DNA of 64,000 nucleotides from Durusdinium trenchii (lineage: Eukaryota; Sar; Dinophyceae; Suessiales; Symbiodiniaceae): positions 966,046 through 1,030,045 of the forward strand of contig CAXAMN010020890.1 of assembly GCA_963970005.1 (NCBI GenBank). The letters are read 5' to 3'. The number at the start of each line of letters is the position of its first letter. Position 1 is the stretch's first letter. Both the position numbers and the translations under genes were made by a program. The notes below the pieces were generated by a model that was not told the origin of the DNA, made no database searches, and worked only from the letters and a program-made list of their open reading frames with translations. This document shows positions 1 to 12,299 of the stretch, in pieces.

Positions 1-240
1 CTCTACAAAATGGGTTCTAACCCTCTACAAAATTATGGTGGGTGGGTGCACATGCTCGAGTCAACGGAAAGATATGTAAGAACATGACGTTTCTATAAAA
101 TCAATCCCCCCAAGTAAATTATGTTTTTGCTAAAAATCTCAAAAACTGCCCTGATCACTCGACAGTTTTGACCACCCAGGTGGTTCATTTTGTAGAAACC
201 CAATTTTTTCTCTACAAAATGGTCATTTTGGGTACCTGGG
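1..240. repeat. Cluster of the palindromic motif CATTTTGTAGA / TCTACAAAATG
   Basis: Four or more copies of TCTACAAAATG or its complement lie here. The arms around 175-205 and 210-243 (CACCCAGGT...CATTTTGTAGA, facing TCTACAAAATG...ACCTGGGTG) form an inverted repeat. The layout resembles the TCTAGAAAATG cluster at 29468-29883. Confidence 0.6.
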
Positions 241-275
241 TGTCTTGAATCTGTAGAGGGAATTTTGCAGGGGAT

Positions 276-355
276 GTAGTAGTAGTAGTAGTAGTAGTAG
301 TAGTCGTAGTAGTCGTAGTAGTCGTAGTAGTCGTCGTCGTCGTCATCGTCATAGT
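276..355. repeat. Trinucleotide microsatellite (GTA)n/(GTC)n
   Basis: About 26 uninterrupted triplets, GTA grading into GTC units. Translated either way it gives low-complexity Tyr/Asp or Thr runs. No coding context was seen. Confidence 0.95.
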
Positions 356-537
356 CGCAGTTGCTGCAGTATGTAGAAGTGGTTTTGCGATATGACATTC
401 ATGGTATGGCCATGTATGGCCCAAACATCTTCAGATCAACAAGCAGTTGGGAAAAGAACAACTTCTAAACAACTCATGCATGGAGTAACGGCATTCACTC
501 AAATGTTTGGGATTGGCAAACTCTCGACATCAAGTGG

Positions 538-855
538 GTGCTTTGTATTTCTCTAACGACCTGTCTTTGGTTCAACAAAAGCCCAGCGATAGTTCAAGCG
601 GCTCATAGCGGATGGCCAACAACCAAGGCCCCTCCACATCCTGCCACAGCGATGGTTGAAGGAACCGGGCAAAGAATTGCAACAGCTGAAGAAGCAAAAG
701 CCAATAGCGAAGGGTTAGCGGTTAGAAAGAGAAGGTTCTGGCCAACCCAAAAGAGGTTCATGGCAATTGGCACGAAAGAAGAACAATTGAAGACTCACAT
801 GACTAATTTTCTTGCTCTTGACAACCCAAGGAGCTCAGAATACTGGAGCCTGTAG
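538..855 (+). CDS. Open frame of unknown standing
   Basis: A 105-codon open frame with a charged C-terminal half (KRRFWPTQKRFMAIGTKEEQ) that ends at a TAG. Third-position bias is weak, it is on the opposite strand to the neighbouring exons, and nothing is recognised. It may be chance or a fragment of a mobile element. Confidence 0.2.
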   Translation: MLCISLTTCLWFNKSPAIVQAAHSGWPTTKAPPHPATAMVEGTGQRIATAEEAKANSEGLAVRKRRFWPTQKRFMAIGTKEEQLKTHMTNFLALDNPRSSEYWSL

Positions 856-1371
856 TCAATCCCGATGAACATTTGAAGAATCTTGAGATCAAGCTAGGAA
901 GATCTAGCTTTTTGGCCAACCTGTAGTTAAATAATTACCCAAAGACTATCCAAGGTTGAACTCCTGAACTGGCATACGACATTTGCTTCTTCCCGTCCTG
1001 GGGCGGGAAGGACATGCGTACACGTGTTCCTTAGACGGGCCAGCAAAGCTGGATGACAACTCTACGAGAAGGTTTGACGGTGATATGGAAGGGTTGGGAG
1101 AGTTTAAGATTCAGTAGTTTAAGTTCTTTCAAGAATCTGGATAAGGCTATGCAGATTTGTTAAAAAGAGATCGACTGCATATGCAAGCTGAATGGTAGGT
1201 GTCCAGGTCTGGGAAAAGTACAACTATAACAGTGTCTGTAATACCCTCCCTCCAACTGCCCATGCAAGTGGACAACCCCTTTTTGGAATTATAAAATAAT
1301 GATATACTCGGAAAAAGGGTCTTTCCAGGCGGACCGTGCTCCACTTTTACGAAGGGAGCGTATATCATGCA

Positions 1372-1478
1372 TTGGGTATATCCGCCAGGGCCCAGCGGAT
1401 GATGATTGTAAGTAAAGCTCTTTTCCCAACACAGTGATCATCTTTTACCAACTGTTAGTGGTCATGGAATACACCCAG
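1372..1478. mobile_element. Foldback (MITE-like) element, family 2, copy 1
   Basis: The core GGATGATGATTGTAAGTAAAG and the downstream ACTGTTAGTGGTCATGGAAT are shared with copies at 14890-15030 and 60732-60815. The ends TTGGGTATATCC and GGAATACACCCA form imperfect inverted repeats. It is non-coding. Confidence 0.6.
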
Positions 1479-1740
1479 CCAGCCGCAGCATACGTACATG
1501 CTTCATCATTCGGCCAGCTGCAGCTGATCCCACTAAGCCCCCAGCCGGCCGTGTGGTATGTCCCATTCGCTAGGCTGATGACCGGTGCCTACACACGACG
1601 GCCCGGATGGGCCGTGTGGAGGCCGTGTGGAGGTTTATGGAGAACAAACAGGGCGCATGTGTGTTGTCTTTGGCGCTGCTACAGGAGGATGAACTCCATA
1701 TCTTTCAATAAACAGTTCCACTCAAAACCCAGGTTGGATG

Positions 1741-1818
1741 AAATCCTCATACTTCCCCGTGGTTTTAGCTTGTAAAGCAGCCACCCTCTCCAATCGCTGG
1801 CACAAACAGCTGATCGTC
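1741..1818 (-). CDS. Possible exon
   Basis: After GACAG|G the minus strand reads TISCLCQRLERVAALQAKTT and then GKYEDFIQPGF up to a stop. This is either a last exon or an exon ending at a nearby GA donor. Codon bias is moderate. Confidence 0.35.
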
Positions 1819-2725
1819 CTGTCCAAGCACTGTACACTTCTGAACGCACTGTACTCACCACTTCTGAAGCCTGCAACGGTCCACCGGCAGGTACGCACTT
1901 GCCCAAGAGGTTTGCGCCATAGCCAGAGGCACATCGGCAACTCATCGTATCCTCGGGTCACACGTGGCGACAGCGGCGCAGTCGAAGCCTGCGGTCGGCT
2001 CGGGTTTGGAAGTGTTTAAAGATCAGCCTGACTAACTCAAAGCAAGACAATCCTGATTTGGGGACATTGAACGGTAGGCCTGCTGCGTTGAGTCAGTGAC
2101 ATGATACAAAATTGTGTTTTACCAGGTATATGAACTGAAGAAGGTACTCCACAAAAACTTATTCCGCTCGAGAATTTCTAGCATGTCATGAGGTTCACTT
2201 TGAGTCATCCAAACAAAGCAAGACTCATTTGGAAAGACATGGAAAGACTCTGTTCAGTACAAACGTGACGTTCCACTTTCAACTTTCATGTGTTTAAGTG
2301 AGCGTTCTTGCCTCAGCGCCTCATAGATCTACAAGACTATCCAAATAGATCCAAATATGATATGTCTACAGTAGGACGTAACACTGGTGTGTCTGTGTGT
2401 GTGTCACTGCCTTGTGAGCAAAACTACCTCGACCTGCATGGGGGACGGTCAAAGGTACTTTCGAGGACCATTGCATGGTTCAATCTTCCCCCAAGAAAAA
2501 TCAGGCTCGTAAAGCCATATGTATATTCATTCCTGTCACATCCAAGAACAGGATATAACCTTTGCCTCCAAAGATTTTCCCGTTATCTTCGCTGGTCTGT
2601 CTGTCATGTTTTTTGCCCAAGGACTCAGGAGTGCTCTTCCACCGTCCTCCAATCTCCATCACCTACTGCCCAGATACCGCCCACCGTCACAGTTTGCACT
2701 AATCACTCGCTGTGCCATGAGTGAC

Positions 2726-2869
2726 CTGGCTGTCTCTTTCTTGCTGTGCCTCCTGGACCTGGCGTGATGCGGCACCCCGCTCCACCCGTCTCATCGTCTC
2801 AGCCTGCTCCCACGCGGTCCGTTCGCTCGCCGTCCGAGCGTCACTCCGTGGCAACACGGAGCGTGGGGC
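2726..2869 (-). CDS. Coiled-coil exon (48 codons)
   Basis: A phase-0 exon runs from GGGAG|G to CAG|GTCACT. It contains ARTASERTAWEQAETMRRVE followed by SRQVQEAQQERDSQ, an amphipathic helix rich in E, Q and R. It probably belongs to the same minus-strand gene cluster. Confidence 0.6.
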
Positions 2870-4068
2870 CTCCCCCGGGCATCGTGCGCAGGAGAGCGTG
2901 GGGTCGTCGTAGTCGAGAGCTAAGCGGTGATGCAACAAGGCGGGGCGGTCAGCCTGGAGTAGCAAGACAAGTCGTAGACTGCTCAGAAGATCGAATCGAT
3001 GGGGAGGTTAGAGCATTTCAGGAGTTTGTCTTGGCAGTTGTTGATGCTTGTAAATTTAGTTGTAGTTCTATTCAAACATTATAATGCGGGTTTGGTTAGG
3101 GAGTTAAACATGTTCCGCTCATCCAATACTCTTGCAAAGCAATCCTTTTTCCAAGCATACCGTGTCGAGAAGTTTTGTTTGGGGATGTACCCTTAGTTTA
3201 TATACCTGGAAGAATTCACGTTGGCCATGAATGGCAGATACAGAGTCTGAGTGGATAGGACTCAGACCACAAATGTTGCACATCTTGGGCTAAGACTTCC
3301 TGGCGTTGGGGGAGGCGAATCAACCAGGTTGAAAGGCTAGGCCACTAGGCGAATGGATGCGGATACAATCAAAGTTTGCAGACGAGGCTTCCAAACTTAA
3401 GAGTGCAAGGGTTGGTTTGATAAGACATACATTCGCATGCACATTCAACAAATCGACTGTTCCCTGGCAGTTGTGTGTTCTTTTCAGGAAAGCATCCAGC
3501 TTCTCCCCATCTTGCTTGCTGTTTGCCTGGCTAAGGGAACATCAAATCAGCCGAACTGGCATTCCACGCCTGAAGCAGGACGCTTCTCAACCTCAGTCAG
3601 TTGATCCAATGGTCAAACCTGGTGAAACATCTCATCCACCAGTGTTGACTCACCTTCTTTTTGACCTATTCCAAGGATCCTGCTTCCGTTCTACAACAGG
3701 TGATCAACAATCCGGACTTCATCAGGGTGACTCAACTGAATCAAGAAGAGTCATGAACACTTTTCCAACGTTATCAGTGTTCATCCCGGCCATGATCCAT
3801 TGGGATGTGTAGCTAAATAAGACCACCTCCCAGGCGACGACCCCCTGGAAGAAAGGAAAGGGCCAACCAGTCTACCCATTGGCCAGGAGGTTTTGAGGTT
3901 GGTGAAGTCTTCCCGGCCGTGAAAACAAGGCTTTGGGCGCCGAGCAGCGGAGTCTCCCGTCTCCCGTCTTTTGAGGGGGGGAACTCATCGGAGCAAGGAA
4001 TTAAATCTTGACCTTGATCCTTCATGCCATATGGCACATCGCTTGACGTTGCTTGCACATTTCCTCAC

Positions 4069-4192
4069 CCTACCCACCAATCCGTCCAGATACTCCGGCA
4101 CCGCCAGGCGCAAGCTCTCAGGAGCCGGAGTCTCCACCTGCGACGGAGATAGTCTGGAGCCAAACAGCTCTAGTAACGTGCCCAATGGAGAC
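4069..4192 (-). CDS. Unassigned exon
   Basis: It runs from TTACAG|G to a strong GTGAGG donor. The frame contains SPLGTLLELFGSRLSPSQVE and RLAVPEYLDGLVGR and looks helical. Both splice sites are good, so this is a confident exon of unknown function. Confidence 0.6.
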
Positions 4193-4568
4193 CTGTAAGT
4201 AGGGTCGGGTACTCTATTGGACACCCATTGGATGATCCTGGTACCTATTCACAATGCCGCAGGCCGCAAGAACACCGTACGTATCAAGTGGCAAGCTCCT
4301 TAGAAGGAGGGCTCCAGAATCGGCAGCGTAGAGGTACTCTTGAGGTCTGTTGTCGGATCCCAATTTGATACACCATGATACACCTATTCGCCATTCGCCC
4401 CTATTCTTGATACGGAGACATGATTGAAATACACATGGAAAAAAGTGGAAGGGACATATAATATGGACAAAATATCAGGGTCTTGTGGTGATGGTTTCAC
4501 AGCTCTCGTGACCTTTCCTTTACGAACAAAACATGTCGCCTCTTTGGATCTCTCCCTTCGTCCCTCGC

Positions 4569-4622
4569 CTCCAAAGAGACACTGGTCGCTGAGGCGCCGC
4601 CCCAAACCTCGACCACTGCAAC
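4569..4622 (-). CDS. Small unassigned exon (18 codons)
   Basis: A phase-0 exon runs from GCAG|G to a GAG|GC donor and reads VAVVEVWGGASATSVSLE. Codon usage is typical of the other exons. No family is recognised. Confidence 0.45.
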
Positions 4623-4694
4623 CTGCGCGTTCTCGCATGCGCTCGAACGAAGCTTTCGAATCAACATGGAAAGCGTGAACAAGCTGGAACTAGT

Positions 4695-4724
4695 GGGAAA
4701 CCACTTAGACTATCTAAGTGGTTT
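4695..4724. repeat. Perfect short hairpin
   Basis: AACCACTTAGA and TCTAAGTGGTT are 11-bp arms around a 3-base loop, embedded in a locally repeated stretch (GAACTAGTGGGA and GAACTAGCTGGTGGGA). No function is assigned. Confidence 0.6.
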
Positions 4725-5430
4725 GTGGGAACTTGTGATCGAACTAGCTGGTGGGAACTTGTTTGTTGGGTTCAGAGCACTGTTTCGCGAATTCAATCAT
4801 GTCTGAGCTACTCCTTGCATTGAGTCTCAGTCTCAGAAATATATTCTTCTATAGTGCACTTTAGCGCATAACGCTACATACTATGTAAATCGGCATGTAA
4901 ATCGGCACTCCTCCGTTCTTGAGAACCTTCAAACAATGGTATCAAAACCCTTGTGCTGTCTGTGTTTGATATGGGAGAATATGGGAAGAACTATACTTAT
5001 TATGTAAAACATTGTAAAACCACCCCTGTGGAATTACCGGTGTAGCTGGTCATATTGAGCTCAAGCTCCCAGATTCTATAGACTCAGATTCTATAGAGGA
5101 TATTCGGCAGGGGATTGTAAAACCACCATGAGGAATTGTGACTTCATCCTACCCACTTAGGTGTCTTAGTCTCAGCTCATCTCCTCAACTCCTCGTGTCT
5201 CACTGAAAAAAGCCACGGGCCAACCGGCCAACCGTGGGTGGAAAAACCAATTCATGGCACCCGAAAGGATGGAACCCCATGGCAGCCGAGTGCCAAACAG
5301 GTGGGGCAAACTCCACCATTCATGATTATGTCCAAGGAGGTTCATACGCAGTCATATAACTAGTTGTCTTGTTTTTCTTGCAAACCTATCAGAGGTCGGC
5401 GCCCGATCAGGTCGGTGCTTTTTGTCACAC

Positions 5431-5583
5431 CTTTCCGAGTGTCTGACCCCGACTTTGGCCGCTGGGCCCTCGCGGAAGCGGCGCGCCGCCTGCGCCGCTT
5501 CCGCCAAGGCGATCCTCCGGGGCAGCGTGACGTAGCCCAGCTGCCCCAGGATGTGATGATCTGCGTCGTAGACCGTGGCGTTC
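5431..5583 (-). CDS. Unassigned exon
   Basis: An exon of 51 codons lies between CGAG|G and GAAAG|GTGTGAC. The frame contains ATVYDADHHILGQLGYVTLP, then an alanine-rich helix (ALAEAAQAARRFREG). Third positions are almost all G or C. It is a clear coding exon without a recognised family and probably belongs to the minus-strand gene above it. Confidence 0.65.
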
Positions 5584-5820
5584 CTCGGGGGAGCTATATA
5601 CCCCACAAATGACAAACAGGCCAAAGAAAGCTTAGTTCGAAGTACCAAAGGGTCACGGTGGGTAAAGCACAATAGAGAAATGAAAGACCAATATGACCTT
5701 TGACGTTCATTCCAGGATTGATTCAGGATTTCGGTTCGGCACTGACTTCAGGTTCCTCAATATGTCTCGGCCCTTCAACCCTCGGCCCTCACATCGCGGA
5801 TGTGGTCGTGCACCGTGCAC

Positions 5821-5905
5821 CCGGAGGAACCAACGAAAGAAAAGCCCATCGAGGCGCTTCACGTCGCCCGAGCCAGTGAGATGCACCGCACTTATCAGCC
5901 AGGTC
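5821..5905 (-). CDS. Unassigned exon
   Basis: An 85-nt exon runs from a CAG|G acceptor to a GTGCAC donor and contains TWLISAVHLTGSGDVKRLDG. An overlapping frame is also open, but this one has the better codon pattern. It is on the same strand as its neighbours. Confidence 0.4.
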
Positions 5906-6687
5906 CTGAAGCGTCTGCTTCGCACGGAAAAACACACAGAATATAAAAATAATACATTATTATACATTATTATGTCTTAAATTGCAAAAGCATACAAAGC
6001 AGTTTACCTTTAGAGTATCCGTCTAAGAGTGTTGGCTGTTGGTTGGATATTTTGGCGAACATGTTATATACGTCCAATCACGATGTTCTTCTTCATCTTT
6101 GGGTGTGCGCTGAGAAGCTTCATTCCTCCACATCCCACTGGGCCGTACTCCAGCCGCCAGGATGACCACTTGGAAAAAGTAGTGGATTCATTGAGGACAC
6201 TTAGCTAACATCACATCCTTTCTGGAGGCTTAGACAGTCCTACAAAAAGCTATGAATTTGCTGCTCAACAGCTAACTTGAATTTGCTCCTCCGTAATCTG
6301 ACACTAACAAACGTGTTCATATTCCATCCCAATCCCAACCTTTCAATAAGTGGATGTTGAAACAAACACATGCACCCATCAGCCATCCATTAGAGATCCC
6401 ACGCCACCGGCGCTGTCAGGTGACTGGAAGTAGCTGGGAGCACAGTCGCAGGAACAATCTTCTTGTCGCAGCAAGTTGCCTGTGACCCAACAAACGGACC
6501 AACGGTGAAGGGTGCATCGCGGGGCTCTGAGGGCTCCAGCAGCGCTGGAATGATACTTTTAGTATCAATGTCTCTCTATGACCATGTATACAAGCGCTGC
6601 AGTGAAAGTGCTATCCAAGTACCGGTTCGTAATCTCTATGAGATCTGAAAATTGCTTGAGCATCTTGTTCACGCATGGCCGCAGCAC

Positions 6688-6785
6688 CTGTGCACTCCTC
6701 CATGCAAATGCCCGGCATTTGGTGGCACTGCTCATATCCAGCCCGACATTGCGTCTGCTCCAGCGTGGTGTTCGGCGGCGTGAGC
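6688..6785 (-). CDS. Cysteine-containing exon, unassigned
   Basis: It starts at AAG|GCTC and ends at CACAG|GTGCTG. The frame contains CRAGYEQCHQMPGICMEECT. The four closely spaced cysteines suggest a small disulfide-bonded extracellular module, which would fit the LamG context. No named domain can be assigned. Confidence 0.55.
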
Positions 6786-7603
6786 CTTGGTGTTGTTGGA
6801 TGGAGAAACCATCGACGTGCCTGGAGAAATCACCAAAGAGAAATGGTTCCACTAGGAGAGCAAAGGTAGTAGACTGATGTAAGATGTAATTAGATGGTTT
6901 GAGAAACTGCCGCTTTGAACGTTGGAAGTTTCCAGGTCGAAGAATGACTAGTGACACAGATTAAACCAAAAAACACCCATGGGTCTGTGTATCCTATCTT
7001 GTCCTACTATCCGAAACAAAATGGTAAATGCACTGACAGCCAGACAGCAAGTGTTTTTCTTAAAGCGAGGGTCTCCTCTTGGTGAACCCGCCTTGCCATC
7101 ATGAAAGTAAAGATTTCTCTCTGCTTTCGGGATGAATCCCAGGTAACATGCATCACCCACCCAAGGTTATGCCAAACACCTCCCCCCATGTTCCACGTTC
7201 TGCCTGGGCCGCGCATGACACGCCGAGCCGTCTCGCTGCTCGTAGGGCCTATAGAAGGGGTGAGGAAGGAGAGCGAAGCTGGAGATCAAGTCTTGTCTGT
7301 TGGGAAAGTGAGGGAAATTTGATGGAAAGGCCAAAAAGGAAGTAATATAACATTAAGTCTTCCGTTCGCCTGCTTGTATGGCTACCCGTAAAGTCGCCCA
7401 AACATCACTGAGTGACCTCTCCAAGAGCAGAGAAGCCGGGGGATCCCTTCAATCTCTCCAAAGGTGATATTAGTTACTAATTGATCTCATCTGAAGGATT
7501 GCAAGTCCATTGGACATCTATAGGGTGTGACATAACAACATGGTGGCCAATTGACCCTCTACGTTCCTGCAGCTTCACCGCCGTACTTACAGCTTCACCA
7601 TAC

Positions 7604-7871
7604 CCTCCCAGGTTTGGTCCACCGAAGCTCGGTGCCGTACCTGCCCTCTCCCGGCACCTCTGAACTGACGCCCAGGGGCGTGTTGCAGGCCGCCAGGCGC
7701 CGAAGCTCGGTGATTTGGAAGCCCAAGGTCAGGGTGTCCAGCGCTTCCTGATGCACTCGCCTCAGGGGCCGGTAGAGGTGGAGGGAAGTGAAGCGCGATC
7801 TAAAGACCATCTGTTCGATGCTGTAGGCGAGCCGAAGTATCTGGCAGCTGGGTCGCTCAGACGAGCCGGCC
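7604..7871 (-). CDS. Unassigned exon downstream of the LamG exons
   Basis: A 268-nt exon runs from GAG|GGCC to a GTATGG donor. The frame has strong GC-rich third positions and includes LRLAYSIEQMVFRSRF, LYRPLRRVHQEALDTLTLGF and TELRRLAACNTPLGV. No family is recognised. Strand and position make it a likely continuation of the LamG gene. Confidence 0.6.
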
Positions 7872-8093
7872 CTCTATTCTGCCCTTAGGGATGCTCTAAC
7901 CATAACATGCCATAGCCAGGGATGTTCAAGGGGGCCCATGTTGTTTTGAAAGGTTTCCGGTGTCTAATTTGTGGTCTTCCTTCCAAGTAATTAAGTACCT
8001 CAAATGAGGCTCATTATGCTTTGAACGAATTGAACATGCCTTCCACACCTGGCAAAGTGACAACCTTGCATCCTACCCCTTCCTCTCAATGAC

Positions 8094-10869
8094 CTCAACA
8101 GTGATCTGTTGATTGAGAAGGACCACCGCCGCTGATCCAACCAGTCCGACCGCACACTGCCCAGGCCACACGGAGCTCGCTGTGCTTTGGCCAAGGAACA
8201 CTTCGTCCAATTGGGCGGTGTACATCGCCAGGTCGTAGTAGGGTCGCCCAGAGCTCAAGACTTCAGGGAAACCTGGGGCTCCAAGCAACCAAGGTGCAAA
8301 CATACGAATATGATATGATACAATAATATACAATAGAATGGAGGTGAGCGAGAAAGCACACATTTGGTGCCCAAAAATATCCAGCCAGGAGATTCTTGGA
8401 GGCAGCCGAGTTTCAGAAGAAGTTTAGCGAAAATACATTTACTGTGTATATATATATATATTAATATATCTATATATATATTCTTTTGAGGGTGGAGTCT
8501 CTTTGGACTGGTGAAACACTGATGTAACTTTTGATGCCAACATCTGGTTACCTGGTTAGCCGGCGTTGAACGCCCTTTGGTTTGCTCCACCTATCTCCAC
8601 CTCGGAACTGAGCTGACTTTTGAATATGCTCTGCACAGTTCCCCATGTGACGAATCATGCCTGATCAATTGCAAGCTCCCCTCTCCCTTCGACCTGACGC
8701 AGAAGCAAGCGGCGTTTCATGTTCACCGGCCCTACATGGAAGACGTCCCGATGCTCAGGGATGATGTAGGGCGCTTCCAAAATGTCCATGGCGGCCACAC
8801 TGCGATAGCCCGAGGAAATGAAGGTGCCGTCCTGGTGGGTTGAAAAAGTCCCACGCAAAAGCAACAAGTGGGGTGATACTCCAATGTCCAGGAAAAACCC
8901 TCAAGCTCTGCGAAACCCATCACCTGTAAGACCCCAACCAGAGGAACAAACCCAGGTGCTTTTCAACTCACTTCCCTGCGTCCCAATGTTTGATCCTTAG
9001 CCATCCATGCCCGCATGCCACCCGAAGTGAAGAAATGAACACCACCTAAACCACCATTCACCAAACAGCCCACTAACTCTGAAATTGATCGCTGGATGGA
9101 TCACACGAAAGACTCGCTTTGCAGTGGACCACCACTACTAAACCTCCACGGTTTTTCTCGACTCGCTTGGCAGTTCCAAGGCTCCACGTAGAAGAAGATG
9201 TTGTGCCGGAAGGCCACATTCTGCGTCACGGTGACCGCTACATGCCGCCAGGGCTCACGGGCGTTGTCCCAGGAGAAGGAGCTGGAGGAGATGGTGCTGT
9301 CCTGACTGCTCAAGCGGGTGCTGAGAATTTGAGTTGACCAACACCTTACTCAGAGACTTGCTGGTACAAGAATAGAATCCATAGAATGCTTTAAGACTGT
9401 GTCCCCTTTCATCTGTCCTTTCCAGGAGTCATTCCAATACTTGGAGGGTCGTCGAGGGGGATGCAAACCCCAACAACATAAGGATATGCGAGCAACCGAC
9501 GATGACCAATATCTGTGGATGAGATTTCCAGACTCGAAAACCTCTTCGGTAATGAATTCTATCCATAGATGGTATGACATGGTCCAAGGTGCATGGCATA
9601 ATAAAGGGCGATCTGACTGAAAAGAAAACCTGAAGTGAACGGATTGAAAAGAATCCTTCTTCCAACATGCTCGCCAAGACCTTTCGCAATGGTGCTGATG
9701 GTACGGAGGAAACTTCTAGGGTGCACAGGATGATGCCACCGCAACTACTTAGTTTCCTCGAGACACCTATATCAACCTGAGGTTGCAGTTTTCAGTGTTT
9801 GCCCCGAAGCAAAGATTCCTTGCCTCTGCGCTGATGTGAGAGGCCAAGGTCAGTCGACTGTGGTAGAAGACCAGCCTCAGCTCAAAGAGCAGGATCCAGT
9901 GGTGGAAGGTCCATTGGATCCTAGAACAAACAGAGGAACCCATGATTCGAGGAAAGTCAAGGCCAGACTACCAGCATACTCAATATGTTAAGCGGTAAAG
10001 GTGTGGAATGATGTCCTTTGATGCCCTTTCGTGATTCCCCGGAGGCTCCTAACATCTCCTAACCATATTATCGATACGTGCCAACAGCAATTTGGGCTGG
10101 GCTTTCTTCGTCAGGACATTTCGGACCGATCACGTGGCATGTCCCAAGAACCTTTCCGTCCCGCACGGATTGACTAGTTCAGCCTGGAACTTGGTTTTCT
10201 GAAGCTCTGACGAAAGCTTTTAAACATATAACAGCTAGAGCGTCTCATATTCCCAGGGCCATACTATGTCTCTACTTCCTTACGTCAACGAGATAGTACG
10301 GTGTTTTTGTCCCCTGCAAGGACAACAACCAAGGAGCTGCGCTTGTCCTGCACTAACGCGCCGGAGAGCCAAGTACCTGTCAAGAACAACTACTCACTTG
10401 GGCACTGACGTGTCAAGGTTTTACAGCAAATGATGCTTCACAGCAAAGCGAAGGTGAAACAAGCAAACAGTGAGTGCACCACCTTTCATGTGTGCTTGGC
10501 CATCTAATAAATACTGCCGTGTCCTTGCAAAGTGGTTGCCGACTTCTTGTCACAAGAGAGTGGCCGCGATTGGGCACCAGGAGGGAAAGCTGCCAAACAG
10601 AACAGCCATGCTGCTGACACTGGATTCTCCTGGCAGGACAGTGGACTTCACCCAAATAATCGAAAGCCTTTACGATGTGGAGTGTAGACAGACTGCGCAG
10701 ACTAATTCACGCTCTGAGGATTTGCTCCCACAAGTTCAAGCGATTTCCAGATATCAATCCCAACTTTGCTCAAACTAAAAGCAATCCCAGCCTGTTGGAA
10801 TTGCATCCAAGGTCATGTTCACAAAGGCTTCCACTGTGAATGGTGGGGCCAGCGCTGCAACCGCAAAGC
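8094..10869 (-). CDS. Laminin-G-like (concanavalin A fold) domain gene, several exons
   Basis: Minus-strand exons: 10869-10792, 10629-10554 (weaker), 9920-9824, 9301-9185, 8831-8694 and about 8272-8094. In order they give PFTVEAFVNMTLDAIP, IQWTFHHWILLFELRLVF, EPWRHVAVTVTQNV then FFYV joined to DGTFISSGYRSV, and YTAQLDEVFLGQ. This matches the LamG/pentraxin pattern: a first strand 'FTvexWv', then 'W.HVAVT....FYvDG' and finally 'LDEV'. The 9185/8831 junction is phase 0 and rebuilds the YVDG turn exactly. LamG domains bind sugars or proteins and are usually extracellular or on membrane proteins; no signal peptide exon was located. The 8694/8272 junction does not fit in phase as drawn, so one boundary is wrong or an exon is missing. 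Flanking minus-strand exons (12263, 7871, 6785 and below) may be the same long gene. Confidence 0.6.
8446..8482. repeat. AT microsatellite
   Basis: An interrupted (TA)n tract of about 37 bp, in the intron region downstream of the LamG exons. Confidence 0.9.
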
Positions 10870-12130
10870 CTTGAACGGCCAGCCATAGGTCGTTCTTCCA
10901 AACAAATCAAAGGCCCAATCACATGGGTCTTTATCGATGTTCAAGGGGATCCTTCTCAACCTCCAACGGAGCCATGGTTTCGTTCCCTCATCTACCAATG
11001 GCCTTCTTGACAAAGCTTCTTGAGGAAATAATGATCGTAGTGAATTCCACCAGTAATAGATGACACCCGAACCCTTTCCACCCGGCTTCCATGGTCTTCA
11101 GAGTTTTTTCACGTAGCGTCGTCAACAAAGTGTCATTGGTTTCATGCCATTGACATGGTGGTTGATCCAAATTCGTTCTTGCTGAAAGGCCATTCTTCAC
11201 CAAACAAAATTGTTTTCGCATGTCTTTTGTGAACTCCATGTTTAACTTTCGCGGGGTGTATATCCTCTATAGGAATCTTCTTGGCTTAGTGGTTCTACAT
11301 GGCAGCCTAAGCACGTCGATCTGTTTGCGTTGTTTGTTTTAGACGAGCACGCGATCAACTCTGGTTACCCTCATGTCTTGCTAGGCCTTTTGCTGCTTGG
11401 CTTGGGCAGGGCTCCACAAAACAGGCCTTCACATTCGCCCATGCTTTCGCGGAACTTTCGCGAATCTTTCACCAAAAAACGTCGCGTCATTGGTGGGTGT
11501 CTAGGCCCAAAGCGAAACAACAAAAGAACTCAAAAGAGTTACTATACAGCCTAGGGATTGTGCATCACAAGTGTGAGCTATATAACTATAATATCATGTG
11601 CAATGTAAAGGCTTGTGAATGTGCCACTGATGACTGACTGTGCCTAGGAGCCATGGCCAAGCCAGCTTGAAGCCTAAAGACTGCATTAAAAGTCAGGAAT
11701 CAAACCTCCTCCTGAGTGAAGACAGTATGAAGTTAATATAGTTCTGACATAGAGTATAATAGGATCTTTCGCAGATCTTTCGCGAAAAACACAGATTACT
11801 TTGTGACTACCACATCCATTGGCATTGTTGTCACACCATGGTCGTCGTTTTCTAAGCATTGTCACAGTTATCACAATACTGTCATCGTCACACGTCGTCA
11901 TCAAAGAGTTGTGATTGAAATTGGGGTGGGTGAAGGGTGATGGGCGGGAGTTGTGCATACCATCATTCTTGCTGTCGTGCTATCTTCGCGCCTATCACTT
12001 GTCACCTCATCGTGTCACGATGGTGTTGTCGCTTCTTCATTATGAACGTTGGATAGCTTGCATCGCATCCTATGCTGCACCGCCGTCATCCAGCTGGACC
12101 CGACCCAACGAACCCAGCTGCACCACGCAC

Positions 12131-12263
12131 CACGTCGTGTTCCCCCAGCCGGGGCGCTCTGCGCCGGTGGCTTGGCCGCCACGAAGGCCAAGGTGATCTC
12201 GCAGCCGTCGGCCGCGCCGCGGCCCGTGGTGGTGAAGTTGGCCACGGAGCTAAACTGCGAGGC
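12131..12263 (-). CDS. Unassigned exon upstream of the LamG exons
   Basis: It starts at GGAG|GCC. The minus strand reads SQFSSVANFTTTGRGAADG and then EITLAFVAAKPPAQ, with almost every third base G or C. The strand-rich composition suggests a beta-sandwich segment. It is on the same strand as the LamG exons 1.3 kb downstream and is plausibly the same gene. The 3' end is uncertain; several GT and GC donors are possible. Confidence 0.55.
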
Positions 12264-12299
12264 CTCCAGAAACGGCACAGCCGGTGGACACGAAGGGGT

